A DNA stretch of 64,000 bases, taken from contig JACRJB010000014.1 of the NCBI GenBank assembly GCA_016215605.1, positions 248,001-312,000 on the forward strand, written 5' to 3'. The notes beneath the pieces were generated by a model that was not told where the DNA came from, ran no database searches, and saw only the letters and a list, made by a program, of their open reading frames with translations. Numbering within the stretch: position 1 is the stretch's first letter; each line of letters begins with the position of its first letter. This DNA comes from Rhodopseudomonas palustris. Lineage in GTDB: Bacteria > Pseudomonadota > Alphaproteobacteria > Rhizobiales > Xanthobacteraceae. A program made the position numbers and the translations under genes. This document shows, piece after piece, positions 20,158 to 29,523 of the stretch.

Positions 20158-23100
20158 TCAGTCCTGTTCCGATAGCAGCGCGGCGTTGCCGCCGGCGGCC
20201 GCGGTGTTGATCGATACGGTCTGCTCCAGCGCGAAGCGCGGCAGATAGTGCGGGCCGCCGGCCTTCGGCCCCGTTCCCGACAGGCCCGAGCCGCCGAACG
20301 GCTGCACCCCGACCACCGCGCCGATGATGTTGCGGTTGACGTACACGTTGCCGGTCGGGAGCCGGTCGACGATGCGCGCCACGGTGTCGTCGATCCGCGA
20401 ATGCACGCCGAGCGTCAGCGCGTAGCCGGTCGCGGCGATGGCGCCGAGCACGGCGTCGAGACCGGTCGAAGCATAGCGCACCACATGCAGGACCGGACCG
20501 AACACCTCCTCGGTCAGTTGCGCGGCGTCGCGTAGCTCGACCACGTGCGGCGCCACATAGTTGCCGTCGGGAGGCGCAACGCCCGCGAAGTGGACCCGCG
20601 CCTCGCGCGTCATGGCGACGATGTGCGCGTCGAGCTTCGCCTTGGCCTTGGCATCGATCACCGGGCCGATGTGGGTCGCCGGATCGCGCGGATCGCCGAT
20701 GCGCAGCTCGCGTGCGCTGCCGACGATCATCGCGATCATCCGGTCGGCGACGTCGTCCTGCACGAACAGCAGCCGCAGCGCCGAGCAGCGCTGGCCGGCG
20801 GAGCGAAACGCCGACGCGACGACGTCGTCGGCGACCTGCTCCGGCAACGCGGTGGCGTCGACGATCATCGCGTTGATGCCGCCGGTCTCGGCGATCAGCG
20901 GCACGATCGGGCCGTCCTTCGCGGCGAGCGTGCGGTTGATCGCTCGAGCCACTTCGGTGGACCCGGTGAACACCACGCCGGCAACGTCGCGCTGCGCCAC
21001 CAGCGCCGCGCCGATCGCGCCGTCGCCCTGCACCAGTTGCAGCGCGGCGCGCGGCACGCCGGCCTCGTACAGCAGTCGCACGGCGGCGTCTGCGATCGCC
21101 GGCGTCTGCTCCGCCGGCTTGGCGACGACGGCGTTGCCCGCCATCAGCGCGGCGGTGACCTGGCCGAGGAAAATCGCGAGCGGAAAATTCCACGGCGAGA
21201 TCGCGACGAACACGCCGCGGCCACGCAGCCGCAGCGTGTTGCTCTCGCCGGTCGGCCCCGACAGCGCGACGCCGTCGCCGAACAGGCGGCGGCCCTCGGC
21301 TGCGTAGTAGCGGCAATAGTCGATCGCCTCGCGGACCTCCGAGACGCAGTCGTCGAGCGTCTTGCCGCCTTCGTCCTGCAGCAGCGCGACGAAGTGCGCG
21401 CGGCGCTGCTCCAGCAGATCGGCAGCGCGCTGCAGCGCGCCCGCCCGGGTCGCGGCGGGCGTACGGCTCCACGCGGCGAAGCCGTCGCGTGCGGCTGCGA
21501 TCGCCTCAGCAGCGCTTGCCGGCGTCGCGTGTGCGATCCGCGGCAGCGGCCGGCGTGCGGCCTCGATCTCGCCGAGCAGGCGCTGCAGCGCCGCGTCATC
21601 GCCGAACTCGACGCCGCGTGAATTCGTGCGCTGCGGCTGAAACAGATCGCGCGGCAGCGGGATGTGCGGATTCCGCGCGTGGTCCGGGCGCCCGATGATC
21701 TCTGAGGGTCGCCGCAGCAGCTCCGTCACCGGCACGCTGTCGTCGCCGGCCTGCGCCACGAACGAGGAATTGGCGCCGTTCTCCAGCAGCCGCCGCACCA
21801 GATAAGCGAGCAGATCGCGGTGGCCGCCGACCGGCGCGTAGATCCGGCACACCAGCTCGGGATGGTCGGTGAGCAGTCGCGCATACAGCGCCTCGCCCAT
21901 GCCGTGCAGCCGCTGGAATTCGTAGCCGTCGCTGTCGCCGGCGAGCTCGCGCACGGTCGCGACCGTCAGCGCGTTGTGGCTGGCGAATTGCGGGAAGATC
22001 CGCGGTCGCATCTGCAGCAGCTTCCCGGCGCAATGCAGGTAGTTGAGGTCGGTCATCGCCTTGCGGGTGAACACCGGATAGTCGGGAAGCCCGCGCTCCT
22101 GCGCGCGCTTGATCTCGGTGTCCCAATAGGCGCCCTTCACCAGCCGCAGCATCAGCCGGCGAACATGCCGCTGCGCCAGCGTGTCGACGTAGTCGATCAC
22201 CGCCGCCGCGCGCTTCTGATAGGCCTGCACCGCGAGGCCGTAGCCGTCCCAGCCTGTCAGCGAAGGATCGGCCAGACAGGCGGCAAACACCTCGAGCGAG
22301 AGTTCGAGCCGGTCGGCTTCTTCGGCATCGACGGTGAAGCCGAGGTCGTGGTCCTTTGCCTGCCGCGCCAGCTCGATCAGGCGCGGCGTCAGTTCGGCGA
22401 GCGCGCGGTCGCGGCCGACCGCCTCGAACCGCGGATGCAGCGCCGAGAGTTTCACCGAGATGCCGGGCCGCGCCGGCAATGCGGCGTTGCCGGCGGCGCG
22501 GCCGATCGCGTCGATCGCCTGCGCGTAGGCGTCGAAATAGCGTTCGGCATCCGCGCGCGTGCGCGCGCCTTCGCCGAGCATGTCGTAGGAGTAGCGCACG
22601 CCGCCGGAGCCCTGCGCCTGCGCGCGGGCGAGCGCGGCGTCGATGGTCTCGCCGAGCACGAAGTGATTGCCGATCAGCCGCATCGCCTGGCGGGTCGCGG
22701 CGCGCACCGCCGGCGATCCGATCCGCTTCGCCAGCGCCGCCAGTGTGCTTTGCGGCGTGTCGCCGGCCTGGACCACGCGCGCCGACAGGCCGAGCGCCCA
22801 GGCCGAGGCATTCACCAGCAGCGCGTCGGATTTGACGTGGTGATGCGCGAAATCCCCCTGGCCGAGCTTGTCTTCGATGAAGGCGTCCGCTGTCGCGGCG
22901 TCCGGCACCCGCAGTAGCGCTTCGGCCAGCACCATCAGCGCCAGGCCTTCCTTGGTCGACAGCGCGTATTCGCGCAGCATCTGTTCGACGCTGCCGAGAG
23001 CGTGATCGCCGGCGCGGATCGCCGCGATCAGTCCGGTGGCGGCCCGGTCGATCCGCGCCTCCCGCGCTGCGTCGTCCGGAACCGCCGCCATCAGCTCGGA

Positions 23101-23166
23101 GGCCAGCGCTGAATCGTCCGGCGCGTAGGGCGCAGAGAAGGCGGGCGTGTGCGAATCAGGCGGCAT
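20158..23166 (-). CDS. putA: Bifunctional proline dehydrogenase / P5C dehydrogenase
   Basis: PutA oxidises proline to glutamate in two steps. The 1,002 residues starting at MPPDSHTPAF hold a proline dehydrogenase barrel in the N-terminal half (FAD-site segments LRLVKGAYWDTEIKRAQ and EFQRLHGMGEALY) and an aldehyde dehydrogenase in the C-terminal half (FTGSTEVAR, catalytic Cys in SAGQRCSALR). There is no N-terminal ribbon-helix-helix, so it is the short type without DNA-binding autorepression. A further in-frame ATG at 23295 would add 43 Arg-rich residues and overlap the divergent gene, so it is not used. Peripheral inner-membrane association is expected. Confidence 0.95.
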   Translation of the reverse strand: MPPDSHTPAFSAPYAPDDSALASELMAAVPDDAAREARIDRAATGLIAAIRAGDHALGSVEQMLREYALSTKEGLALMVLAEALLRVPDAATADAFIEDKLGQGDFAHHHVKSDALLVNASAWALGLSARVVQAGDTPQSTLAALAKRIGSPAVRAATRQAMRLIGNHFVLGETIDAALARAQAQGSGGVRYSYDMLGEGARTRADAERYFDAYAQAIDAIGRAAGNAALPARPGISVKLSALHPRFEAVGRDRALAELTPRLIELARQAKDHDLGFTVDAEEADRLELSLEVFAACLADPSLTGWDGYGLAVQAYQKRAAAVIDYVDTLAQRHVRRLMLRLVKGAYWDTEIKRAQERGLPDYPVFTRKAMTDLNYLHCAGKLLQMRPRIFPQFASHNALTVATVRELAGDSDGYEFQRLHGMGEALYARLLTDHPELVCRIYAPVGGHRDLLAYLVRRLLENGANSSFVAQAGDDSVPVTELLRRPSEIIGRPDHARNPHIPLPRDLFQPQRTNSRGVEFGDDAALQRLLGEIEAARRPLPRIAHATPASAAEAIAAARDGFAAWSRTPAATRAGALQRAADLLEQRRAHFVALLQDEGGKTLDDCVSEVREAIDYCRYYAAEGRRLFGDGVALSGPTGESNTLRLRGRGVFVAISPWNFPLAIFLGQVTAALMAGNAVVAKPAEQTPAIADAAVRLLYEAGVPRAALQLVQGDGAIGAALVAQRDVAGVVFTGSTEVARAINRTLAAKDGPIVPLIAETGGINAMIVDATALPEQVADDVVASAFRSAGQRCSALRLLFVQDDVADRMIAMIVGSARELRIGDPRDPATHIGPVIDAKAKAKLDAHIVAMTREARVHFAGVAPPDGNYVAPHVVELRDAAQLTEEVFGPVLHVVRYASTGLDAVLGAIAATGYALTLGVHSRIDDTVARIVDRLPTGNVYVNRNIIGAVVGVQPFGGSGLSGTGPKAGGPHYLPRFALEQTVSINTAAAGGNAALLSEQD

Positions 23167-23314
23167 GGTCGGTCCTTGCGGAAATCCGCGGCGCGGCGGG
23201 TGTGTGCGGGACGCATCAGCCGATCCGCAAATCCGACGTCGCCTCATTCCAATATTGGCACCGCCGGCCGCCCGCGCTAGCGTTCCGGCGATCAAGAAGC
23301 AGGCAGGGGCGGCG

Positions 23315-23968
23315 ATGCGGGCAGGATTCGGCGGTCTATCGAAGTGGGGGCGCGGCCCGGCGCTGGCGATTGCGGTGTTCGTCGCCGCCTGTGCCAGCCT
23401 GCTGCCGGCGCGCGCCGATCCGCTCAGCCGGGAAGTGGCGCAACTCTATACGTCGGTGTCGATCAACCCGCCGTCGGCTTCGGGCATGACGGTGTGCTAC
23501 GGCTTCGTCTGCCGCCGCCGCCACGAACTCGCGTTCGGTCCCGGCGATCGCGCGGCGCTGACCAAGATCATGGCGTCGGGCAAGGCCTCGGCGGCGGCCG
23601 AGCGCAAGGCGGTGCAGGCCGCGGTGGTGTGGCTCGATCGCCGGCTCGGCCCGGTGCTCGGCACCGACAAGAGGATCGCCCGCGCCGATTTCCGTTACTT
23701 CGACGACAAGCACAATTACGATTGCTGGGACACCACCCGCAACACCACCAGCCTGCTGCTGGTGATGCAGGGCTGGGGTCTGCTCAAATATCACAGCGTC
23801 GGCGATCCGAAATATCGCGGCAACGTGCTGGTGCTGCAGACGCCGCACAACACTGCGGTGCTGGTCGAGCGCGGCACCGGCACCGAGTGGGTGGTCGACA
23901 TGTGGACCCGTGCCTATGCGCAGACGCCGGAAGTGATGCCAGTCGATCAGTGGGCCAAGCTCGACTGA
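23315..23968 (+). CDS. Exported protein of unknown function
   Basis: A 217-residue protein starting MRAGFGGLSKWGRG, with a signal peptide ending near ARA-DP at residue 34. The mature part has two close Cys (VCYGFVC), a conserved-looking segment YFDDKHNYDCWDTTRNTTSLLLVMQ and a C-terminal TEWVVDMWTRAYAQ. I recall similar exported proteins in Rhizobiales without known function. It is divergent from putA with 148 bases between the starts. A start further upstream overlaps putA and is not needed. Confidence 0.8.
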   Translation: MRAGFGGLSKWGRGPALAIAVFVAACASLLPARADPLSREVAQLYTSVSINPPSASGMTVCYGFVCRRRHELAFGPGDRAALTKIMASGKASAAAERKAVQAAVVWLDRRLGPVLGTDKRIARADFRYFDDKHNYDCWDTTRNTTSLLLVMQGWGLLKYHSVGDPKYRGNVLVLQTPHNTAVLVERGTGTEWVVDMWTRAYAQTPEVMPVDQWAKLD

Positions 23969-24047
23969 TCGTCGCCGTTTTCGGAAACGGAAATCCCGGC
24001 CGCGCCGGCGGCCGGGACTCCCACACCTGCGACGTCGGATGGGGACG

Positions 24048-24302
24048 TCAGTCGCAGATGTTGAAGGTGCGCCAGCGCCAGCCATAGGGCGTCGGAACGC
24101 GGCGGGTGACGTAGCAGCCGCCATAGCCGTTACCGACATAGCCGGTCCCGATATAGCCGATGCCGAAAGCGGGCCCGTGCCAGTGATGGTGGTGGGGATG
24201 CCAACCCCAGCCGCCGCCACCGGCGGAAGCGGAGGTCGGCGCCAGCGCGACGACACCGAGCGAAGCGGCTGCGAACAGTCCAAGTGCGATCTTGCGAAAC
24301 AT
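24048..24302 (-). CDS. Small exported Gly/His/Tyr-rich protein
   Basis: An 84-residue protein with a clean signal peptide (MFRKIALGLFAAASLGVVALAPTSASA). The short mature part is rich in Gly, His, Trp and Tyr (GWHPHHHHWHGP, then GY repeats) and carries two Cys near the end. Such proteins are frequent in Rhodopseudomonas and Bradyrhizobium, and their function is unknown. The His run may bind metal, which is speculation. It is preceded by GAGGAGAACGACG. Confidence 0.8.
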   Translation of the reverse strand: MFRKIALGLFAAASLGVVALAPTSASAGGGGWGWHPHHHHWHGPAFGIGYIGTGYVGNGYGGCYVTRRVPTPYGWRWRTFNICD

Positions 24303-24556
24303 CGTCGTTCTCCTCGAGATGCGCGCGCGGCGCGGTTGTTAGTTCGGCCCGGGCGAGAGTTGTGGACCTGCCCATCGCCCGTTCGTCGCGATGAAATTCG
24401 CGCGGGTTCACACCGCGCGAGGCGGCCGCGGGTGGGCGGTCTGCGCAATGTGCGCTGGATCACGTAGTCGGAGCGGGGGGCGGTCCGATCGCATCGACGC
24501 ATCGTTGAGGGTGGAGGAATTGCCATCGATCGCGCGCCGCTGCTTACCCCAGGCAC

Positions 24557-24671
24557 GTCATTCCGGGACGCGCCGTCAGGCGCGGACCCGGAATCCAGAG
24601 GTTGGTGCGAGAAGCGGTTGAACAGCTCGAGATTCCGGGTTCGCGAGCTGGCGCTCGCGCCCCGGAATGAC
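24557..24671. repeat. Composite palindromic repeat, GTCATTCCGG family, copy 4
   Basis: Outer arms GTCATTCCGG (24557-24566) and CCGGAATGAC (24662-24671), with two half-hairpins. It lies in the 398-base gap between the small exported gene and the cyclase stop; I see no gene in the rest of that gap. Confidence 0.85.
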
Positions 24672-24700
24672 GGGGTGCGCGGCTGACGTTCAGCCGTTGC

Positions 24701-26479
24701 TTACGCCAACATCAATTCGCTGCGGTCCAGCGCGGCGGCGAGGTCGCGCGATTGCGCGATCGGACAGACCAGCATCGGCTCGACCCGGCCGCGGATCTCG
24801 ACCTGCTGGGTCGGCAGCGCGTCGGCGTCGAGGCCGGCGGTGGCGCGCAGTTCGTCGGACAGCAGCGTCTCGCAGCCGAGCGCCTTGGTCATGTCCTGCA
24901 GCCGGGCGGCGACGTTGACCGAGTCGCCGAGCGCGGTGAACACCATGTGGTCGCGATAGCCGATCTCGCCGAGGATCACTTCGCCGCCGTGGACGCCGAT
25001 GCCGAAGCGGATCGGCTCGTCGAGGTCGTGGCCGATGAAGCTGTTGAGGTCTTCGACCGCGGCGGCGATCGCCGAGGCGGCGCGGATCGCGTTGCGACAG
25101 GCCTCGCGGGGCGTGTCGGCGAGACCGAACAGCGCCAGCACGCCGTCGCCGACGAACTGGTTGGGCTGACCGCCGCAGGCGATCACCGCCCGCGACACCG
25201 CGGCGAGGAAACGGTTGACGATGAACACGGTGTCGAACGGCAGCCGGGTCTCGGCCATCTTGGTCGAGCCGCGCAGATCGACGAACATGCTGACGAGGTA
25301 GCGCTCCTCGCCGACCTTCATGGCGCGCGCCGCCTGCCGCGCCGCGGCGACGTTGCGCGGCGGAAAGATCGGCATGAAGGCGAGGTCGTGGGTCGGCCGG
25401 AGCTGGCAGGCGAGCCGGATCGACGGATCGTCGCCGGCGCCGATGCTGTCGAGCACGAACGCCTCACGGCTCGACGGCGCCGGCAGCTCGGATGGATCGC
25501 CGATCACCCGGATCCGGCAGGTCGAGCAGCGGGCGCGGCCGCCGCAGACGCTGGCGTGCGGAATGTTGTGGCGCAGGCTGGCTTCCAGCACCGTCAGGCC
25601 TTTCGGCACGCGGATGGTGCGGTCGGTGCCGTAGGTCAGCCGGATCATGCCGCCGCGTCGCTCGTTCAGCCCGCGCGCGGCGCGGGCGATCAGCGCCAGC
25701 CCGATCAGCCCGAGATAGCCGATCACGAAGGCGTCGCCGATGCGGTCGAGCGTCGACTGCTGAGCAATCGTGCCGAGCTGCTTCACCGACATGTTGTCGT
25801 CCTGCCATCCCGGCGCCGACGCGTGGCGGATGACGTCGCGACCGCCCTGATAGAAGCCGAGCAGCGCCAGCGTCGGAATCAGCACCGCGAGCGCGAGCAG
25901 CCACGGCATCGCCCGGCGCGCCAGCGGCTTGATCCGCAGCCAGATGTACAGGCCGATGCAGCCATGGGTCCAGGCGACCAGCATCACCAGCACCATCAGC
26001 CACACCCGCCACGACGGCGCCGCGACGAAGTAATTGTACAGCACTTGCGGATACAGCTTGTCGATGCCGTACATCACGTTGCTGAGCCGCAGCGCGATGA
26101 CGTGGCTGTAGATCAGCAGCGGCACGCTGAGGCCGAGCACCAGCTGCAGCGGCTCGATCGTTCGCCAGCGGAACTGGCGGCGCTGAAACAGCGCCCACAG
26201 CCCGAGCCCGGCATGCACCGTCACCGAGCCGTAGAACAGGATCGCCACCGGCAGGAATTGCCAGATCTCCATGTGCCACATCACGCCGGCCTGGAGCGCC
26301 TCCGCCGAGACGTTGCCGAGCGCGTGATTGAGGAAATGACTGAGCAGATAGGCGAACAGCACCAGCCCGGTGAACATCCGGACCTGACGCAGGCCGATGC
26401 CGCGAATGGAACGGACACGCCGCGGACGGGCCTCGTCGGCGCTGCGGGTTCGGTCGGAGATCTTTCGCGTGCTCGGCAT
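24701..26479 (-). CDS. Class III adenylate/guanylate cyclase with cytochrome-like membrane domain and 2Fe-2S ferredoxin domain
   Basis: A 592-residue, three-part signalling protein. Residues about 35-265 hold six or so transmembrane helices with His residues at helix positions (H52, H69, H90, H126, H172), similar in layout to succinate-dehydrogenase cytochrome b. Residues about 278-365 are a 2Fe-2S ferredoxin domain (C312, C318, C321, C358). Residues about 390-560 are a class III nucleotide cyclase (MFVDLRGST with metal Asp401, FVGDGVLALFG with Asp445, GDSVNVAARLQ). It likely makes cyclic nucleotide in response to redox state. Heme binding is inference. It is monocistronic as far as can be seen. 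Confidence 0.9.
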   Translation of the reverse strand: MPSTRKISDRTRSADEARPRRVRSIRGIGLRQVRMFTGLVLFAYLLSHFLNHALGNVSAEALQAGVMWHMEIWQFLPVAILFYGSVTVHAGLGLWALFQRRQFRWRTIEPLQLVLGLSVPLLIYSHVIALRLSNVMYGIDKLYPQVLYNYFVAAPSWRVWLMVLVMLVAWTHGCIGLYIWLRIKPLARRAMPWLLALAVLIPTLALLGFYQGGRDVIRHASAPGWQDDNMSVKQLGTIAQQSTLDRIGDAFVIGYLGLIGLALIARAARGLNERRGGMIRLTYGTDRTIRVPKGLTVLEASLRHNIPHASVCGGRARCSTCRIRVIGDPSELPAPSSREAFVLDSIGAGDDPSIRLACQLRPTHDLAFMPIFPPRNVAAARQAARAMKVGEERYLVSMFVDLRGSTKMAETRLPFDTVFIVNRFLAAVSRAVIACGGQPNQFVGDGVLALFGLADTPREACRNAIRAASAIAAAVEDLNSFIGHDLDEPIRFGIGVHGGEVILGEIGYRDHMVFTALGDSVNVAARLQDMTKALGCETLLSDELRATAGLDADALPTQQVEIRGRVEPMLVCPIAQSRDLAAALDRSELMLA

Positions 26480-26530
26480 CGACGGGTTGTCGAGGGAATT
26501 TCGGCCGTGGTCAACTCACGCCGCAACGTC

Positions 26531-26675
26531 ACCTCATCCCCGCGTGCGGGGAGAGGTCGGATCGGCGCGTCGCGCTGATCCGGGTGTGGGGGCGCTTCCG
26601 CAAGGCCGAGAGTCCGCGATTCGCGTCGCCCTCACCCCAGCCCTCTCCCGCAAGCGGGAGAGGGAGCGCGCTGCG
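26531..26675. repeat. CTCACCCC/CTCTCCCGC repeat, composite copy
   Basis: Left hairpin CCCCGCGTGCGGGG and right hairpin CTCTCCCGCAAGCGGGAGAG, joined by a less ordered middle. Same family as copies at 33.1 and 35.2 kb. It lies in the gap between the cyclase start and the ycjF-like stop. Confidence 0.7.
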
Positions 26676-26746
26676 CCGCGTGGCGGGCGCCTCGTTCAGA
26701 CCAATGGGTTAACGAATAGTTACTTCAAGACGAGCGTCGCTAACCG

Positions 26747-27844
26747 CTAATCTTCCTTCTCGCGCTTCTTCATCAGGTCTTTGACCAGATCGCCGAGTTG
26801 CGGCCGGGGCAGGGCGTTGAAGGGCAGTGGCCGCGTCAGGTCGACCGCGGCGAGGCCGAGGCGGGCGGTCAGCATGCCGTTCAGCACGCCTTCGCCGAGT
26901 TTGGACGACAGCCGCGAGGCGAGGCCGTGGCCGAACACGGACTGCACCACGCTGTCGCCGAGCGCGATGCCACCGGTGATGGCGAGATGCGACACGGTCT
27001 GGCGCATCAGCTTGAGCATGCCGAGCGCGCCGGGCCGGCCGCCGTACAGCCGGGCGAGCTGGCCGATCAGCCGGGTCGCGGCGATCGCCACGAACAGCAC
27101 GTCGATCAGCGCCTTCGGGCTGATCGCGGTGACCATCGAGACGCGCTGCGCCGCCTTCGAGATCAGCACGCGGGCTTCGATGTCGAGCGGCGTCATCAGT
27201 TCGCGCTCGGCCAGCCGGATCAGATCGGCGCCGTCGATGATGTCGTCGATGTGCTTCTCCAGCGTGGCGCGGCCGCGCGCCAGTTGCGGATTGGGGTGCT
27301 CGAACTTCAACAGCTCGCGAATGATGGCGCGCGCCTCGGCGCGGTTGTCGGTTTCGAGCACCTTGGCGGCGCGGGCGTGCAACTGCTCGATCCGGGCGAG
27401 CCGGATCAGGCCGAATGCCTCCCGGCCGACGATGATCGCCAGCGAACCGCCGGCGAGCAGCGCCAGGATCATGCCGACGGTGCCGAGCGTCTGGCTCTGC
27501 GCGAACAGGTCCTCGATCAGCTTGCTGACCCACAGCCAGAACGCCAGCGTGACGAGACCGGTCGCCGCCGACCAGAACAGCGTGCCCCAGCGGAAGCCCA
27601 TTTTCGGGTTGATGAGGCTGGCCGGCGGCTTCGGCGCGACGATCGGCGGCTCCTTCTCGTGCGCGAGCTGGACCCGCGCGCGCGGCGGCGGCGCCGACGA
27701 ACTCGATGCCGACGAGCTCGACGAGGCCGACGCGGTCGCGTGCGACGTGCCGCCGAGGTTGCCGTCGTCGGAATCGATCAGCACGACGCTGGGGTCGGTG
27801 AGCTTGAAGGTCGCCGGCCTTCGGGGAGGGACCCGCTCGGTCAT
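26747..27844 (-). CDS. YcjF family membrane protein (TIGR01620/DUF697)
   Basis: A 365-residue inner-membrane protein with a cytoplasmic N-terminus containing a Ser-rich stretch (about 40-56), two transmembrane helices near 90-140 and a DUF697-type C-terminal domain (about 210-330, with RVSMVTAISPKALIDVLFVAIAATRLIGQLARLYGG). It overlaps the upstream ycjX gene by 4 bases (ATGA), so the pair is translationally coupled. In enterobacteria the pair belongs to stress regulons; here it stands alone. Confidence 0.88.
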   Translation of the reverse strand: MTERVPPRRPATFKLTDPSVVLIDSDDGNLGGTSHATASASSSSSASSSSAPPPRARVQLAHEKEPPIVAPKPPASLINPKMGFRWGTLFWSAATGLVTLAFWLWVSKLIEDLFAQSQTLGTVGMILALLAGGSLAIIVGREAFGLIRLARIEQLHARAAKVLETDNRAEARAIIRELLKFEHPNPQLARGRATLEKHIDDIIDGADLIRLAERELMTPLDIEARVLISKAAQRVSMVTAISPKALIDVLFVAIAATRLIGQLARLYGGRPGALGMLKLMRQTVSHLAITGGIALGDSVVQSVFGHGLASRLSSKLGEGVLNGMLTARLGLAAVDLTRPLPFNALPRPQLGDLVKDLMKKREKED

Positions 27845-29310
27845 TGCAGTTTGTCTCCGATCAGGAACTGGAGCGTGCGGTCGAGGCGGATGTGAGGCAG
27901 CGCCGGGCCGTCCGGATCATGGGTGTCGAGCCGCGGCGGCCGGAAGCGCAAAAAGCGGAAATCGGCGTCCTCGTGCGAGCCGGCCGCGAGGCCGCGGAAG
28001 GTGTCCTCGCCCTTGAACAGCCCCTGCAGATTGGTCGGCAGATCGCCCGGAAAGGTCGCGACCTCGGTCTCGCCGTCGAACACCTCGCCGTCGGCCATCT
28101 CGCCCTTGATCGGAGTGCCGACGATCGACGGCAGCCGGTCGCGGCCGCGCTGCACCTGGGCCTCGCGGGTGGCGCGCACCGCCGCCAGCGCCACCACATC
28201 GACGGTCGCGCCGGCGAATTCGGCGCGCTGCATCGCCCGCTCCACCAGCTTGCGCAGGATCGCTTCCAGCCGGTCATGGCTGGAATGGTGTAGATGGTCG
28301 GCCTTGGTGGCGGCGAACAAGATCCGGTCGATCCGCGGCCGGAACATCGTCGACAGCACCGACGCGCGGCCGACCCGGAAACAATCGAGAATGCCGGCCA
28401 GCGCCGCTTCGAGGTCCTGCAGCGCCTCCGGGCCGGCATTGAATGCGCTCAGCGCGTCCGCCAGCACGATCTGGCGGTCGAGCCGGGCGAAGTGATCGCG
28501 GAAGAACGGCCGCACCACCACGTCCTTGTAGGCCTCGTAGCGACGCCGCATCATCGCCCACAGCGAGCGCTCCGGCGGGGTGCCGTCCATCGGCACGTCC
28601 AGCGGCGCGAAGGTCAGCGCCGGCGAGCCGGCGAGATTGCCCGGCATCAGGAAGCGGCCGGGCGGCAACAGACTCATCGCGAACTGCTCGTTGCGGCAGT
28701 CGCGCAGATAGGTGGTGAACAGCCGCGCCGCGACCAGCGTCTCCTGCTCGTTCTCGCGGCCGTTGGGATCGAGCGTGGCGAGATGCGCGTGCCAGTCGAC
28801 GGCGACGCGGCGGCGCGGGTCCTGCCGCGACAGCGCCAGGCTTTCCGCCGCCCATTTCTCGTAACTCTTGTTCAGCAGCGGCAGGTCGAGCAGCCATTCG
28901 CCGGGATAGTCGACGATGTCCAGCGTCAGCGTCCGCTCGGCGCCGTTCTTGCGCTGATAGTCGATCACCAGGCGCAGTTCGCTGATATCGACCGTCGAAC
29001 TCGGCCAGTTGCGCTGTTCCATCAGGGTGGCGAGGAATCCCTCGTAGCCGAACCGCGGCACCGCATCGTCGGGCTGCGGCGCCAGCCGGGCGGTGGCGAT
29101 CCGGCCGGTCGACATCGATTCGAAGATCGGAAACCGTCCGCCGCGGCACAGGCCGTGCACCAGCGCGGTGATGAACACCGTCTTGCCGGCGCGTGACAAT
29201 CCGGTGACGCCGAGCCGGATGGTCGGGTTGAAGATGTTCTCGCTGTAGTCTTTCAGCGCCCGCGCCGACAGCCACGCTTCCTCGACCAGATCTGAAAAAC
29301 TGAAGGCCAT
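27841..29310 (-). CDS. YcjX family P-loop protein
   Basis: A 489-residue YcjX-like nucleotide-binding protein. Walker A is GLSRAGKT (37-44) after NPTIRLGVTG. TLDIVDYPGEWLLDLPLL (about 130) is the Walker-B/switch region, and FAATKADHLHHSSHDRL (about 330) resembles the specificity motif of GTPases. The family is usually described as an ATP- or GTP-binding stress protein. It is the first gene of a two-gene operon with the DUF697 membrane protein. Confidence 0.9.
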   Translation of the reverse strand: MAFSFSDLVEEAWLSARALKDYSENIFNPTIRLGVTGLSRAGKTVFITALVHGLCRGGRFPIFESMSTGRIATARLAPQPDDAVPRFGYEGFLATLMEQRNWPSSTVDISELRLVIDYQRKNGAERTLTLDIVDYPGEWLLDLPLLNKSYEKWAAESLALSRQDPRRRVAVDWHAHLATLDPNGRENEQETLVAARLFTTYLRDCRNEQFAMSLLPPGRFLMPGNLAGSPALTFAPLDVPMDGTPPERSLWAMMRRRYEAYKDVVVRPFFRDHFARLDRQIVLADALSAFNAGPEALQDLEAALAGILDCFRVGRASVLSTMFRPRIDRILFAATKADHLHHSSHDRLEAILRKLVERAMQRAEFAGATVDVVALAAVRATREAQVQRGRDRLPSIVGTPIKGEMADGEVFDGETEVATFPGDLPTNLQGLFKGEDTFRGLAAGSHEDADFRFLRFRPPRLDTHDPDGPALPHIRLDRTLQFLIGDKLQ

Positions 29311-29523
29311 GCGCGCTAATGTTCAATCAGGAGGCGGTTACCGGCGAAACTAACCGGAAAACGAGCAGTGCGACAATCCGACCGGCCGGGGGCCTTGGCT
29401 TTGCCGCCTTTCGAGCGGATATAATCAGCTACCCATGGCAGGCCGCAGGACGGATTGTATCGCATCGCCGTCGATGACCATGAATGCGCCAGATCAATTC
29501 GAGACAGGGTGTCGCCTCCGCCT

